A stretch of DNA of 64,000 nucleotides from Marisa cornuarietis (Eukaryota > Mollusca > Gastropoda > Architaenioglossa > Ampullariidae): positions 2,560,001 to 2,624,000 of the forward strand of contig SMMW01000565.1 of the NCBI GenBank assembly GCA_004794655.1. The letters are read 5' to 3'. Made by a program: the position numbers and the translations under genes. Under the pieces are notes generated by a model. That model searched no databases, was not told the DNA's origin, and was given only the letters and a program-made list of their open reading frames with translations. Positions 47,635-61,000 of the stretch are shown here, one piece after another; the stretch's first letter is position 1, and every line of letters starts with the position of its first letter.

Positions 47635-50600
47635 ATGGCAGAAGAGGCTGGTGCCATTGTTGTTCGTAAGGATGTAATGGACAGATTCCACACAATCATG
47701 GCTGAAACAAAACTTGAAGCAAATGAGCTGATGGAGCACTTTTTTGGGCTTTATCACTGGTGAGTCATTAGCCTTTACTGGATCATTGGATTTTATGACT
47801 GGTGAGTAAGTAGTGTTTACTAAATTATTGGACCACTTTCTTGGTGAGTGGTTGGTGTTTCTTTTGGTGTAATTACTGATGAGCAATCAGTGATTGCTAT
47901 ACCATTTGATTTATAATAATAATTATTGAAAGAATTTACTTCTCTCTGTGTCAATGCTATTTTAAATAAAAACTTGCTCCTTATGGAAATAGAAATGGTT
48001 CAGGCATGATCATCAGTGTTTTTTTTAAAAATCCCTTTCTTGAAAATTTTGGATGTGACACAAGGTAGACCAAACATGATGTTATGAGAGATGTTTTTCT
48101 TGGAAGTCTTGTAGTGCCTCTACTCACACATCGTTTGGCAAAGTTTTGACGTTCAGACTTTTTTTAGTTTTTATTAGTGGAAAGTGCATGTCTTGGGATC
48201 TTCTGTGTCCTTTGTTGCTAAATGCAAACCTAAATTCCTGCATTGTATTTCATTTCACTACCTTGCTAGAGCACTTTAGTTAGCTGTCTCTTGCCACATT
48301 ATCTTTAATTGTAGAAAACCAAATCATTTAAAAGCAAACACAAGTAAAAATTATTTTCTTACAAGAGACTAACTCCCAAAACATGAGCTAATAACCCTGT
48401 GAGGTAAAAATCTTAGACATTTACATCATCTGCAGTTTGAAAAGGTGAATACCTCATTTCGGATAAATGTAGTCTGGCTGCTTTGGATCAAGTATCTGTG
48501 CCTCATAGACAAATGCTTCACTGAAGTTAGAAAACATGTAAACATTATTAACTTATTTAAAAAGAAACAATTTATGTGACAAATAAGAGCACCATGCTTT
48601 TTAACCTCTCGGGTACTCTGATCTAAATTTCTTAATACTAGACTTGGGTTAACTTTTAAACTCTCCTTTCATTTTTTTAATCTTTCTCAGGTTATCACAC
48701 ATGCACATTACACATATATGCATGTGTACATTTATGCATTAGTATGTGCATATGTATTGCCCTGTTTTTTTAGTTCTACTGTACTCATGCCTACGTGTGA
48801 GTATTCTGCTACTTAACACACTGCTTTTTTTCTTCTTCTTCGTACTGTCCCAGATGACATGACTATATGGAGTTATCCTGACTAGTTCCAGCTATCCATT
48901 CCCAATTGGTCAGGCCTTCACCAGCAGACCCCATGCACCCGGACACCAATTAGACCCCTATGCTGCAGATGCGGACAAGGTGGAAGTGCTCAGGGGTGAA
49001 ATCAAGGCTCTACTCCAAGAAAAGACTATTCAGGAGGCACAATGCAGGACCTCACCAGTTTTACTCCATCCTGTTCCTTGTTCCGTTAGGTGGGGAATGG
49101 AGGTCCATTGTGGATCTCAGCCTGATGACCATCTTTCTACGTCCACTGCTTTTCGTTGGAAACTGTCAGGTCAATGAGGGCAGCATTGGAGTAGAAAGTT
49201 TTGTGTTGAACATCATTTAGCTGATGTCTGTCTGCATATTCTGATGCACCCTTTGGCAGCCCACTCCACCACTTTGCCTTCAAGCGAAGGATCTCCCAGT
49301 TTGTGGTAATGGCTTTTAGGCTATGCCTGGCGCCATGTACATTTACACGCATCTTAAAAGCAGTTCTCAACTCAGAATTGTGGCTCAGAACTTGCTCAGC
49401 ATATCTCAACGAATTGCTGCTTCATGGACAAGATCTGAGCCAGGTGCGCTGATCATCAGGGTGAGGGACATGTGTCATGACCATGTCAGGCAATCCAACA
49501 GCAGTGGCCTACAGACATCGGCACTTTCACCCATTTTGTGCTTCCTGGTGTGGGATCTCTATTGGTGGTGCCATCGGTGCTATACTGTGTTTCAAGTACA
49601 CTACATTACGGGATGGGGTAGCATATTACTTGAGTCGGAGAAAAGGGCTGATCGTTCCTTTAGAATGGTCTCTCCACCCGGTATTTCATGTATCAGATGT
49701 TCATCCGACCGCTGATGGATCTGTTTGCTATATGCTGGAACACGCTGGGGTGTCACCAGTTCCGGACCAGTTGACCTGGGCCTTATGGTCTCATTGTGTA
49801 TGCCTTCCTCCAACAGTATTGTTTTCCCAAGGTCTTGGAGAAAGTGAAGAGAGTCAATGTCGAGCTTCTTCTAGTGGCACTCAACTGGAGTTGTTCGTGG
49901 AGCTCCGACCTGGTAGCCCTGTCCATGACAATCCTTTGGAAACTGCCTCTGTCATGCATTACTGAGACAGCCACACAGCCATATTTTCCATCGGGTACCA
50001 GAGCATCTAAATCTTCTCATCTTGGGGTTATCAGAAGTTCAGTTGCCAACAGGAAGTTCTCAGGTGAAGCAATGGCACGAATCACTGCCCCTAGAAGGCT
50101 CTCCGCAGTAGCCGTATATGAAAGATAAGTGGAGGATTTTGTCACTTAGCTCTCTTTGCAAGGGCTGGAGCCCTCTGAGGTATCGCCAGCTCTTGTGGCA
50201 GATTCTTCTTTTAGCTCTTCAATGCAGAAGAATCGGTACCCATCCCAATAAAGGGCTGTAGGGCCATGCTCTCAGATACCTTTCAACACTGGTGCTTTGG
50301 GATGTGGTGGCAAATAAAGATCTTTCTGACATTCTGGGAAATCTGTCGAGGGGAAGACCAGTAGGTCATTTCTTATTTCCATCTTGGAATCTTGGGTGGG
50401 TTCTCATCTTTCTGAACTCCAAGACGTTTGAGCCCTTGTCTTGAGCTACATTTCAAGGACTTATTTGGAAGATCTGTTTTTGATAGCAGTGGCTTCAGCG
50501 GCTTGAGTGTCAGAGATTCTTGACTTGTATACATTCCTTTTCTGTATGTAGTTTAGGGTGAACGGCTTAGTATCACTGCTCATGTGTCAGAGGTTTGTGG

Positions 50601-53600
50601 CAAAGAATAGGTTGTCCTCATTGGGTCCTCAGGAGGTCATCTTGCTTCCACTGCCACAGGCATGTCCCCATGACCCAGTTAGGCTGCAGGACCCAGTGCG
50701 GGGCTTGCACATTTACCTTAAAAGAGCAGCTTCCTACAGGAAGGGCAGATCTCCTTTATTTCTTCCTTGAGGAACAAGGGTAGACATTATGGCGCAGACT
50801 TTTGAAAACTGGAGTAAGTCTGTCATTCGAGTAGCTTATGTGGATCTCTCTTCCAGAGCAGATTCTTTAGTTCAGGCAAGGGCCAAGAGATTTTAGCTGT
50901 AGCAACTAGCCATCCATTCTTACGCGTTGTAGCTCTGGAAGAAATTGTTAGGGCAATAGGCTGGTGAATTCCATGTTCACTTGTTTCTATTTGAGAGACC
51001 TGGTACAGCATTCTGATTGTCTGGAAACATGTGGCACTGTCTCTGTGGTGCAGCATATTGCCCGCAGCATAGCTTGGCCAGCCTGTCCTGCCTCCATTCC
51101 TCAGTAAGTCAGCTTGGTGGTAGGGCTTCACGCTAAGCTGCCCAGCTAGAATTAGCCTATGTCGTTTTCTACCCCGACCTCTCATCTTTTCGTTATTCTC
51201 CCTATAGTCATGTCATCTAGGACAATATGAAGAAGAAATACCATTTTTAATGGTAAAATTCCTTTTTTTGGGTACATACCAGATGACTTGACTTGCTAGT
51301 TCCCTCCCGCCTCCCTGCTGTGGGTTTCTCTTCAGCCAGGCAAAAAACTGGTGTGAGAAAACTCACTGATTGGCAAAGGTAAAATTTGATCAGGGGAGGG
51401 GTGTGTGAATTGGTCAGATTTGTGTTCCACCTGTTTATTGTTGACCAAGCTGACCAATCGGTAGAGGATAGCTGCAGTTGAGGGAGCTAGTCGGGATAAC
51501 TCCATATGGTCGTGTCATCTGGTAAGTATTTGAAGAAAGGAATTTTACCATCAAAATTTTTTGTTGTTGTTACCTTTTCTTATTCTGCGTGTGCCTCAGT
51601 CTCTATCTAGATTTCTTTGTTTTTTGTTGTAGTTATTGTTGACTCTTCCTTATAAAATTTTTACATAATATTAATTTCTTAAGCGATTTACAGACAAAAA
51701 CAAAGATAGTAAAGCAATATTCTGAGCATCCGTTTACATTTTTCATGGTTTATTGTCACAGCTGTGTTAAGCTGGTACAACCTTTTCAAAGAGACCAGGC
51801 AAATTCCGGTCTTGGGTGAGTGAACACTCCACATCAGCATACACCCAATAATGTAGCTACATAGGAATTTAGGGAGTTTAAATAAAGGGGTGGGGGGAGA
51901 GAAAGAGAGAGAGAAAGAGAGAGAGATTTTTGTGGCATGCCAGCAGCTTGTCACTAGATCAAGATGACAGTTTTTATGAGAATTTTAATGAAGACAGTTC
52001 AAAGATGTGATCCTCCATAGATCAAAATAATGTTTTTTCTTTCAATATACACAGTATGAAGCTAAGCAAGCTTTTACTCCTTACAGCACAACATTAAGGT
52101 TGTCAGATTGCAACTTTAATTTTTTCAGTTATATTTAACTTTAAACCAGAATGACTAAGATTTCTTAAATATAAATGCATTCAACAAAAAATAAACAGCT
52201 TGTAGATTGTGGGTGCTTTGTCCCTCCAGCAAACTGTGCATGTGGGATTCTTTGCTTTCTGTGATAAAATCCTCTTCCTCTTGACTGGCACAATTAAAAG
52301 CATGTCAGGTTAACAAGATAGATTTTTTAAAAATTGCAAGCAATATTTTAACTGACTTGTGCAAAATTTTGCCTTACTGTTTTGTTTTAAACTAAATTGT
52401 TTATCTTTTTCATGCTTCATTCTAGCATAAATATTTAACAAAAAAAGGACTTTTATGAAAAAGACAAGAACACAAATATGTTAATACTTTTTAAAGTTGA
52501 AAACAACACTTCGTCTTATGTGCAGGCCAAACAACATTAGTATTAAAAATGAGCTGCCTGACCCTCAGTGTTCAGAAGAACGGATGCAGGGAGATAATGA
52601 GACAGATGGAGAAATAGCCTTCATGGGCTGTAGTGTTGACCAGAACAAGCAGGTAATCAGACTGCTTTGTTTGTTTTATGGTGATTGTACTTGGTGTTTA
52701 GAGGGGATAGAAGAGTCAAGGAAAAAGGATTGCAGATTATATGCTAAAACAAATACAGAGAAATCTATATTTTTTATTTATCAGTTTATATGCATTTATA
52801 GTTGGCTACCTTGTTTGTGTGTGCTTACATGGTGAGGTGCACATGTACTGTGCTTGTATGACTAAGAATGACCTATGCATGCTGTCACAGAAATGTGTAT
52901 GTTTTATAACTGTCCCTTTCTTCATTCAATTCTTCTTTTTGATTCAGAGTAAGCGTCCACGGGATGGGGACGGCCCTTCTGGTTCGACCAGCACTGGTAG
53001 TAATACTACAGGGAGCTTTTTATCCTCTCTTACTTCCTTAACCAACCAAGGAACCATGCCAGACCCAGTCTTGGCATTTCAGTCACTGCTGGCGCTATAC
53101 CGTCGAGATGATGTCACACCAAATCGTCGCAAAAATGCCCCCAAACGGATCACCCAGACCAACTATAATCCTACTCCTTGTGATACCAAGCCTGAGGGTT
53201 GGTGCATCTGCATTGTTTGTCATATGTTGGTTGTTTGATCTATTTTATCAAACACTATAGTATGAGGTGTTCAAACATCAGCTGCTTACCTCATCAAAAT
53301 GTTAGTATCAGTAGCTGTTGTGGACACAAGGATTTGAGGTGCTTAATTTTGCAGAGTCCTTTCTCAAGGGTATTTCTATTGGTTTATGTTGGTTTGGCAT
53401 TTTCAAAAAATAGTATATAACATATTCAATTTCAGATGTTTTGAAGAAGGTTATGTGCTCACTGTGTCAAGCTACATTTGACCGCTTCACTGACCTTTTG
53501 GCTCATCACAAGAACACTCACAATTCTGACCTCTCACATCCCTTGAGGTGCCGCGCATGTGGTCGCACACAGACCTCAGAGGCAGGACTTGTCCATCATC

Positions 53601-56600
53601 AGATTTATGTGTGCAAGATGGTGGAGAGACCATTCACCTGTGAGGTGGGCAATAACACAATACAATTTTCTTCCAGAGCTTTGTGAACCTGATCTTGGAG
53701 TTAGTTACATTTTGAGCAGCGAGTAAATTCTTGTGAATAATTTAAAAGCATTTTGTTGAATGCATATTACTATTGGTCAATTTGGAGCTCTTATTAAAAA
53801 AAAAAAGCATGATGAAGGATTCCAACCTTTTGAACTAAAATAATCATTAATTTTTTTTTATTTTACAAATGGTTTTGAACCAGGTGTAAAATAAGAGAAA
53901 TGGGTGATAGTCTGTGTAATTCTGGGATTTTTTCGGTCTGTGCTATTTATACTTATCTTACCACAATCTCAGGAGTTTTTCAGCCCATAGTTCATAAGAA
54001 AAATTCTTTGTGGAATGAATCCATGGTTGCACCACAAATAATGGAACAATCTAGGAATATTTATTACAACAGTGATTTAACTATCAGGTAGCATGCTTAG
54101 TTGATTATTCTACAGTAAACAACTGTTAGTGGAATGTTTGATGAAAGTGCCTGTACACTAGTAATTCATGATGATTTTATAAATGGCTATTGCTAATTAT
54201 CCCTCGTGGGACCCCGGGGTATGCTTGCCCAGCAAGCATTGTAAGAATAGGATCCCTGCTGTCCAGCCAGGCATGTTGTAAGAGGCGACTAAGGTGGACA
54301 CCTCACCTAGAGGTAAATTAGGTTGTGGTAGGGCTAACAACCCCACCATATAAAAAAAAACAGGTTACAGAAACCAACACTAGAGCACTCGTTACGGATG
54401 GCGAAGGTAATGAAACTTACCAGGGAACTAGACTTACGACGGACGACAGTCAAACCCGAGAGGGAGCTGGCGCCCCGATGGTGGATTTACTGAAGCCGAA
54501 GCAGAAGTTGAGGGTGACAATTACAACTTGGACATCCTGGGAGTCAGCGAGGTCAGATGGACCGGCACGGGAAAAAGGAGACTAGCATCAGGACATACTA
54601 TCCTTTTCTCAGGAAGATCAGACAACCAACACTCTGAAGGAGTAGCAATTCTCCTCAATAGGAAAACTGAAAAGACACTGGTGGAATGGAAGCCTTATGG
54701 ACCCAGGCTTCTGAGAGCAAGATTCCATTCAAAGTACACCAAGCTGACAGTGCTAGTTTGCTATGCACCAACAGAAGACTCCGAGGAAGAAGACAAGGAT
54801 GCTTTATACGATCAGCTCCAGGCAGCCACGGAGAGTGTCCGAGCCCATGATATGCTGCTCATCACTGGCGATCTCAATGCCAAGGTGGGAAGTGACAATA
54901 CCTGCAGGGAGCATATCATGGGCAGGCATGGAATTGGAACCATCAATGACAACGGAGAGAGACTGGCAGACTTTTGTGAAGAAAACAATCTACTGATTGG
55001 AGGCACACTCTTCCAACACAAAGACATCCACAAGGCAACGTGGACATCACCAGACGGGATCACAAAGAACCAGATAGACCATGTAATCATCAACCGAAGA
55101 TGGAGGAGCTCACTTCAAGATGTCAGAGCCTACAGAGGAGCAGACGTTGCCAGTGACCACACTCTTGTGATAGCCGCAGTTTCTCTGAAGCTACGTCGAT
55201 CGAGAGGAAAACAGGCACGTCAGCAGAGAGTGGACTCCGGCAGACTGAAAGACCCATCCACCAAACGGGATCAGAGAAGAGACATGGAAAAGGATAGACG
55301 AGAGAAAGTCAATCAAGCAGAAAATCAACAACACCAGATCTGAACGTCTGAAGGAAAAACACAGACAAAGATATACAGAAATAAACAAACAGGTAAAGAG
55401 GATAACCAAAACCGACAAAAGGGACTACATAGAGAAACTGGCAGATGAAACAGAAGAAGCAGCAGGAAAAAATGACCTGAAGACACTGTATAAAATCAAT
55501 AAACAGCTAAACAACAGGTTCAAAAACAGTGAAGCGCCAGTGAAAGAAATCAACGGAAATGTTGTTGAGGGAGAGGCAGAAAAACTAGAACAGACCAGAC
55601 CCCCCCCCCAGGGCCAACCAGGCCTTCGCCTCACTCAGGAGCACATGGAAGGCAAAAAACATCAGCCAGAAGACCAAGCTGAGAATCTTCAAGTCAAATG
55701 TGATCAGCACCCTCCTTTATGGATCAGAATCATGGAAGATGACCAAACACATCGGTAACAGGCTTGACGTCTTCTAAAACAGATGCCTCAGGGGCTTGCT
55801 TAACATCTTTTGGCCAAACACCATCACCAATGAAGAACACCGAAGAACTGAAACCGAGTCCATCACCACGCAGGTTCAACGAAGGCGTTGGCGATGGATT
55901 GGACATGTGCTCCGCCAGCAGACAGCAGACCTCTCCAGAATCGCCCTACAATGGACTCCAGACGGCCGAAGAAAACGAGGTCTCCCAAAGGAAACCTGGA
56001 GAAGAACAGTGGAAATTGAGATGAAAGGAAAGGGCTGGACATGGGGTCGCCTGGTGCGGGTTTCAGCTGATCGACATCTGTGGCGGGCTGTGGTTGAGGC
56101 CTTATGCGCAAATAGCATGAAGAGGATTGATTGATTGATTGCTAATTATAGTGGGGAGAGAAGATTCATGTAAAAAAGTAACTGGTTGGCCGAGAGTGCC
56201 CAATTTCTCATCTTTCCTTCTAAGCTTAGCATATTGCTGTTGCCTCCTAATGGGCTTTACAAATTTCACTTAATGTTATATCATCTCATTAGCTATGACC
56301 CATTCAACCAAAATTGTTTTTAAGTTATCTAATTTATGTAAATATGTAAAAAGAATTTTTTGCTCTGCCAGTTGGTGACCACAGTTTTTACAAAGGAAAT
56401 TGTATAGGAAATGACTCTTAATGTGGTTAAAGTGGGATAACTATAGACTAAGGACATCAGCTTGCAGTAGCTCCCCTTAGTCCATCCATGTATACAGGAT
56501 GATCAAAAAAAAATATATGGTACTCTTCCAAAGGGATGCCTGTGCAATGTGCAGGAGCTGCAGCTCTGAAGCAGCTTGGTGAGTTGTGCAGATTGTTCTG

Positions 56601-58044
56601 TCTGATCCTCAGCTACTAATATGTCTTTAAAAGCATAAACACTTTATGTCATGATTTTTTTTCCCCACTATCAAGTAATTCATTTTTTATTTAGGAATAA
56701 ATTGTCTGATTATGATGGTTAGTTCTTACTTTTGTTTTTGTCTGTTAGGTGTGCACACTCAAGTTCCAGAGTGAAGAGATGGTGTGGGTTCACAAGTGTA
56801 GTGGTGATGCTCGGAAACGATTCGCTTGCGAGTTCTGTGACCACTACAAGACAGAATCAGCCTCTGATCTGGAAAAACACATGCGAATCCACACAGGAGA
56901 CAAGTGTTTTAGGTGTGAGACATGTGGATTTCAGACAGCATGGAAAAAAAATCTGAAGGAACACATGCTAAAGCATTCTGGCTTGAAGCCATACATTTGT
57001 GACTATTGCGGCTACAGCACAGCTGACAAACACAACCTTCGTGCTCACCGTCTGAAACATGGGAAAGAGGAAGGGTTCGACTGTTCCGTCTGTGGGCTTA
57101 CTTTCAGTTGCTACAGGTCCCTCCGTCTGCACAAAGATACGCACAACAACACAGATAAACCCTTCAAATGCTCAGTGTGTGACTACCGTGCCAAGTACAA
57201 GTCAGTGCTGCACCTCCATGAAGTGCGCCACAACCACATGAGAAAGTCTGCTTGTGATGTCTGTGGTCAGTGTTTCGCATACCACAAGGAGATGATAGAC
57301 CACCGCAACCAGGCCCATCCTGATGTCGAGGTCGGAGAAAAGTCTGCTGCAGGCAGTAACACAGGAAATTCAGGCAGTGCCAATGGTTCTGTTGGTGGCA
57401 GTGGGAGTGGTGGGGGGAATGCTGACAAGACTCTGACGACTTTGGCCGACATTTCACAAAGCGGGCAAAATGCAACCTCGCATCCGACTCAGACAGTAGC
57501 TGCAACTCAGACCAACACATTACCCATGGGTGCATCAACACCAAACCCTCAGCAGCAGCAACAAGTGTCGCTTCAGCAGCCACAGCAACAGCAAGGCCCG
57601 CATCATGGACAGGGTCCTGCTTCAACCCCACAGCTACAAGATGCTGGAATGGTGCATGCACAGCAGCAACAGGGATGGAAGGGCACCTGCCTAACCAGAG
57701 TTGATTCCCTCACTCAGACCTGCGGGGGCCAGGGTTTGGTGGTTCCCTCCTCGCTAGCAGGTTTTCAGGTGCAGCAAGCTCCAGGTGCCCAGAACGTCAC
57801 CATGCAGTCATTTGGAGCTGGGGTTCTGTCACCCTGGGCGGGAGGAATGGGTGCCAACATGCATGACTTTTTTGGGGCCCGCATGGCACTTGGACAGAAT
57901 CCAAATGACTCCTTGCTCAGACAGACAGCAGCTCTGAGTCAGGCAGGAACGCAAACTCTTCCACACCCATCAACCTTTGTTGCCTGTCCTCTCCCAGTGT
58001 TTCCTGGTCTGAGTGAGCAGTTACCAGGGGGAAGTAACCGCTAG
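47635..58044 (+). CDS. C2H2 zinc-finger protein, nine fingers, 668 aa, five coding exons
   Basis: Coding exons 47635-47759, 52526-52652, 52948-53197, 53436-53644 and 56749-58044 join in phase. Exon 1 starts MAEEAGAIVVRKDVMDRFHT after an acceptor at 47609. Fingers: residues 175-196 (C2H2), 206-227 (C-C-H-C), 236-254 (variant ending H-x-C), then C2H2 fingers at 264-285, 293-313, 321-341, 349-369, 378-398 and 406-427. Finger 3 spans the exon 4/5 junction. The region from 428 is Ser/Gly-rich and then Gln-rich (about 505-545, QQQQQVSLQQPQQQQ), typical of transcription-factor activation or scaffold segments. It is probably a nuclear DNA-binding regulator. Several CDYC/CGYS-type fingers suggest the broad ZNF/REST-like group, but no ortholog is recognised. 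Introns 1 and 4 carry a DIRS-like and an RTE insertion. Confidence 0.9.
48825..51560 (+). mobile_element. DIRS-like tyrosine-recombinase retrotransposon, inactive, in zinc-finger intron 1
   Basis: Inverted ends at 48850-48885 and 51487-51522 match at 33 of 36 positions (core ATATGGAGTTATCC). Similarity extends outward to A/T-rich ends and inward to CAGCTATCC...ATTGGTCAG. Between them, in broken frames, lie an RT start (EIKALLQEKTIQE, then WRSIVDLS, 48970-49130), an RT palm in which the YLDD-type site reads YLNE (near 49395-49430), an RNase H-like segment (PLEWSLHP, SPVPDQLTWA, PKVLEKVKRVNVELLLVALN, 49655-49960) and tyrosine-recombinase remnants (RRLSAVAVYER; RVNGLVSLLMCQRFVAKNR; RPQTFGNWSKSVIRVAYVDL, about 50090-51180). 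Matching inverted and direct copies of the ends sit at 51199-51296. RT and recombinase with inverted termini is the DIRS layout. Family motifs are recalled, not searched. Confidence 0.85.
51199..51296. repeat. Internal complementary region of the DIRS-like element
   Basis: 51199-51250 repeats the right end (51500-51550) in direct orientation, for example TATAGTCATGTCATCT against TATGGTCGTGTCATCT. 51246-51296 carries the same end in reverse (TGGTAAAATTCCTTT...CCAGATGAC). The two halves are back to back, as in the internal complementary region of DIRS1. Confidence 0.8.
51890..51927. repeat. (GA)n-rich microsatellite
   Basis: GGGGGGAGAGAAAGAGAGAG and following GA repeats, in intron 1 of the zinc-finger gene. 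Confidence 0.9.
54201..56137 (+). mobile_element. Internally deleted RTE-clade element with 12-bp target duplication, in zinc-finger intron 4
   Basis: It starts CCCTCGTGGGACCCCGGGG and ends in (ATTG)n. ATTGCTAATTAT flanks it at 54189-54200 and 56138-56149. It is closely related to the RTE copy at 33140-36365 (plus against minus strand), but has about 70 bp missing at the start of the endonuclease, a second gap after GRLKDPSTK and a large deletion after GEAEKL that removes the whole RT palm. Most of the endonuclease survives (54528-55260). The C-terminal block (TPDGRRKRGLPKETWRRTVE) is intact and lacks the SINE found in the other copy. It retains about 280 bp of 5' leader that the other copy has lost. 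Confidence 0.93.
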
Positions 58045-61000
58045 TCAGACGAGGTGGGGATAAATAGCAGCTAGTTTCCTACAGATGTGTCCTTTTCCCA
58101 GGTAGAGAAGCCTAGACTGTGTGCAAGATGTTCATGCTTTTACCTTTCTTTTTCAAATAAGCTATAAACTGCATTAGAATATTCATGTTTGTTATTAAAA
58201 GTGTAAAAAAAATGCTTTCTTAATTTTTTAAGAGTTCATTTGCAGGGATTTTTTGAGGACCACAAGATTGTGACTGGCAGCATGATTTCCATGTTTGTGT
58301 GAAAGTTGCATGACTTGTACTGAGGAAGGCATTGGATGTTAAGGCTGTGAAATTTAGATGCTGATCAAATCATCATAGTTATTTGTGAGGAGCAATTATT
58401 CTGGCTGCTGTCTTCCACATTGCTTGATGGAACAGCGATAAATCTTGGAATGTGTGATTTAATTTTATTAGTGACCTTTTTGTCTTTATTTTGCTGATTT
58501 TATTTCACATGCGTACATTTTGATTTATGCTCATTTTCAAATTGTAGAGCTTTTTTCCTCACATTATGGTTTAAATATTCAGTAGTAGCTCTGTCACTAT
58601 GATTCTAGTAAGATTTCTGATAAAAGTGTGTTGGCAGTCCATTTTAGCTTTAAATATTGCAACTTAATCCTGATTTCAGGAGTGATAATAAGTTACAGTA
58701 AAATTACAGTCACAAACTTGTCACTTTCACTTTATAGCAGGACATATCATGTTTGATCCGCTGTAAAGGCTCAGCCGGCAAAACAATGGAGAATTTCTTA
58801 GTGGGAAGTCTTGATGACTGTCAGGCAGAATTATTTTTACACCTGTAGCTTACACTTACAGTGGTAATATTATGTCATTTGCTAGGATATAGGAAAATAT
58901 TCAAGTTTATGTAAGAAATTTGTTATTTCCAACAAATCAAGAAGAATTGAGATTACATTTGAAGTACAAGCAAGACTGAAACCTGTTATCATGTATGTGG
59001 TCATTGAACTGTTTATTACTGAACTTAGCTTTACTAGAATAATTTGAGGAGATATCTGTGATTAGGCTAGGTGCAGCAGTCTAGTGTTGATACTCCAAAC
59101 GAGAAACATGACATTTTAAATGACAACTGAGCTGACAGTCTACTGTTTTCTAGATAACTTGCCCACACTCATTTGTTTGCTGTAGCTTACTGGTCAAAGG
59201 GGCAGTTAATGTAAGTGGTACATTGTGACTGGGGGATGGCATATGGCAGATATGCTCACCGCTCCCTTTCCACTGCTTTTTGCTTTCCTTGATAAACCAG
59301 GTATGTGTAGCTGTTTCTGCTGGACAGCAGCTGGGTGGATAGGTGATATCTCTAGCAAGAATCTGTTCTATAGTCAATTGCATTAACTACCAGGCATTGA
59401 TACCTCCATTATTTTTTTTTAATGAACGACATTGTAAGGGCCAGTAGTGATGTGTATTTAGACAGCTGTAAATGGTTTGGAGAAAAATGTCATAGTTGTG
59501 CATCGTCAAGATGGCATAAACAAGCAGGTCTATCAAGACAGTGAATGAAGTAACATGTAGTTCTCTTGCACTGACTCAGGGGCACACTTATCAGTCATGG
59601 AAATAAAAAAAACAAGGAGCTTTGTAAGCATTTTTCACAGCAGGTGATAATTCTGAGTAATTGTCATTGGTGGTGCTTTAATTGGGGCATATTCCCAAAA
59701 TGTTTGTTTAGGCTTTTGATCAGCAGGAGGGAAAAGTTTGGATAGTTTTGGATGAGATACAACCCTTATCTAAAAAGAAGGGCTTGAGGGGGACCTAGGA
59801 GGTTCCAGGGTCTGCCAGACAAGCTTAGAATGTTTGTGAGTCGAGAATGCTGGTTTTGTTTTTCCATGGGTCCATTCAGATTTTAAGCCCTATGGCTGCT
59901 ACTGGGTCCAAAGTGAATGAGTGGTTCTATGACTGCTGTAAAATGATGTCTGTTTGGTTCTGAGTGGCTTATTCTACTTGATGCATGCCATGATTCTGTT
60001 ACTCTTACCTACAGTTTTCCTTGAAGGCAACGCTTACTTTATTTTGTGTAACATGCTGTGACTTTACGAGCTTTGCATTTATACTTTGAAAGTGGCAATA
60101 GGCGTGTGATGGAATGTGTACACCGCATTGTACAAAAATGACATCCATGAACTTTGTGACATATTTGCTAGAGATAAATTCTTTTCCTTCAAATTGCTGG
60201 GCATAGTTTGTTAAAAGATTCTGTTTCCTGAAATCTGAGCTTAAAATCCAATTCTTTGCATAGATACATGTATTTCCAGCTCTCTAACTGACTATGGCTT
60301 TGTCACATTATAAGGTATCCTTGAACTACAATGCCGTCATTTTTTTTTACCTCATTCTCTGCACGTTCTTGAAGAATATTTCTTTCATTAATGACATTAC
60401 TCTTTTGACCTAGATTTCTGTCTTTGTAAATTTGCTAATTGTGAACAAAAGAGGTTTTTCACTCAGAATTTGGGAATTGGTATCTTGTAATGAACTTGTG
60501 CTCCTATCATTTACTCCTTCATAAACCTTTTATGCTTGGTAGGTGCATTGACAGAGTATATACTAATGTGCATTCTTTTCCCTTATTAATGTGTTTGGCC
60601 AAACCCCCAAGAAAGGACTTATATATATATATAAAGATCTGTGCACAAGAAATCATTTTATGGAAGAACCATCTATTTTTGGCAAAGTTCACTATATTTT
60701 AGTGATGTTCCAGCTGCCTTCTATGATTTTTTGTTTCTGCTTACCCAAGAAAAGTGTTATTTAATGAAGATGCAGTTATACATGAACTAACATTATGCTG
60801 AACAGTATACGTGTGCATGTTTAGGGAACTGTCAGATATTTTGGGGAATTGCTGGATGGCTATAAAAAGAACATATTTGGGGAAGAGGGAACAAAAAAAA
60901 TGGAGGAAGTGAGAAGAGGAGAGAAAAGAAGCACTTTATCACATGGCTAATAATATATTGTAATGAAAAGTAAGAATCTTTGAAGATGAAGGCAGCGATG

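Noticed and set aside
49137..49409. Minus-strand 90-codon frame inside the DIRS-like element as a gene
   Set aside because: The plus strand of the same segment aligns with the RT palm (APCTFTRILKAVL-like), so the minus frame is a shadow.
53645..53686. Zinc-finger protein ending early by reading into intron 4 (GNNTIQFSSRAL then stop)
   Set aside because: A GT donor at 53645 and an in-phase acceptor at 56748 complete finger 3 and lead to six more fingers, so read-through is not the main product, though it could occur as an alternative end.
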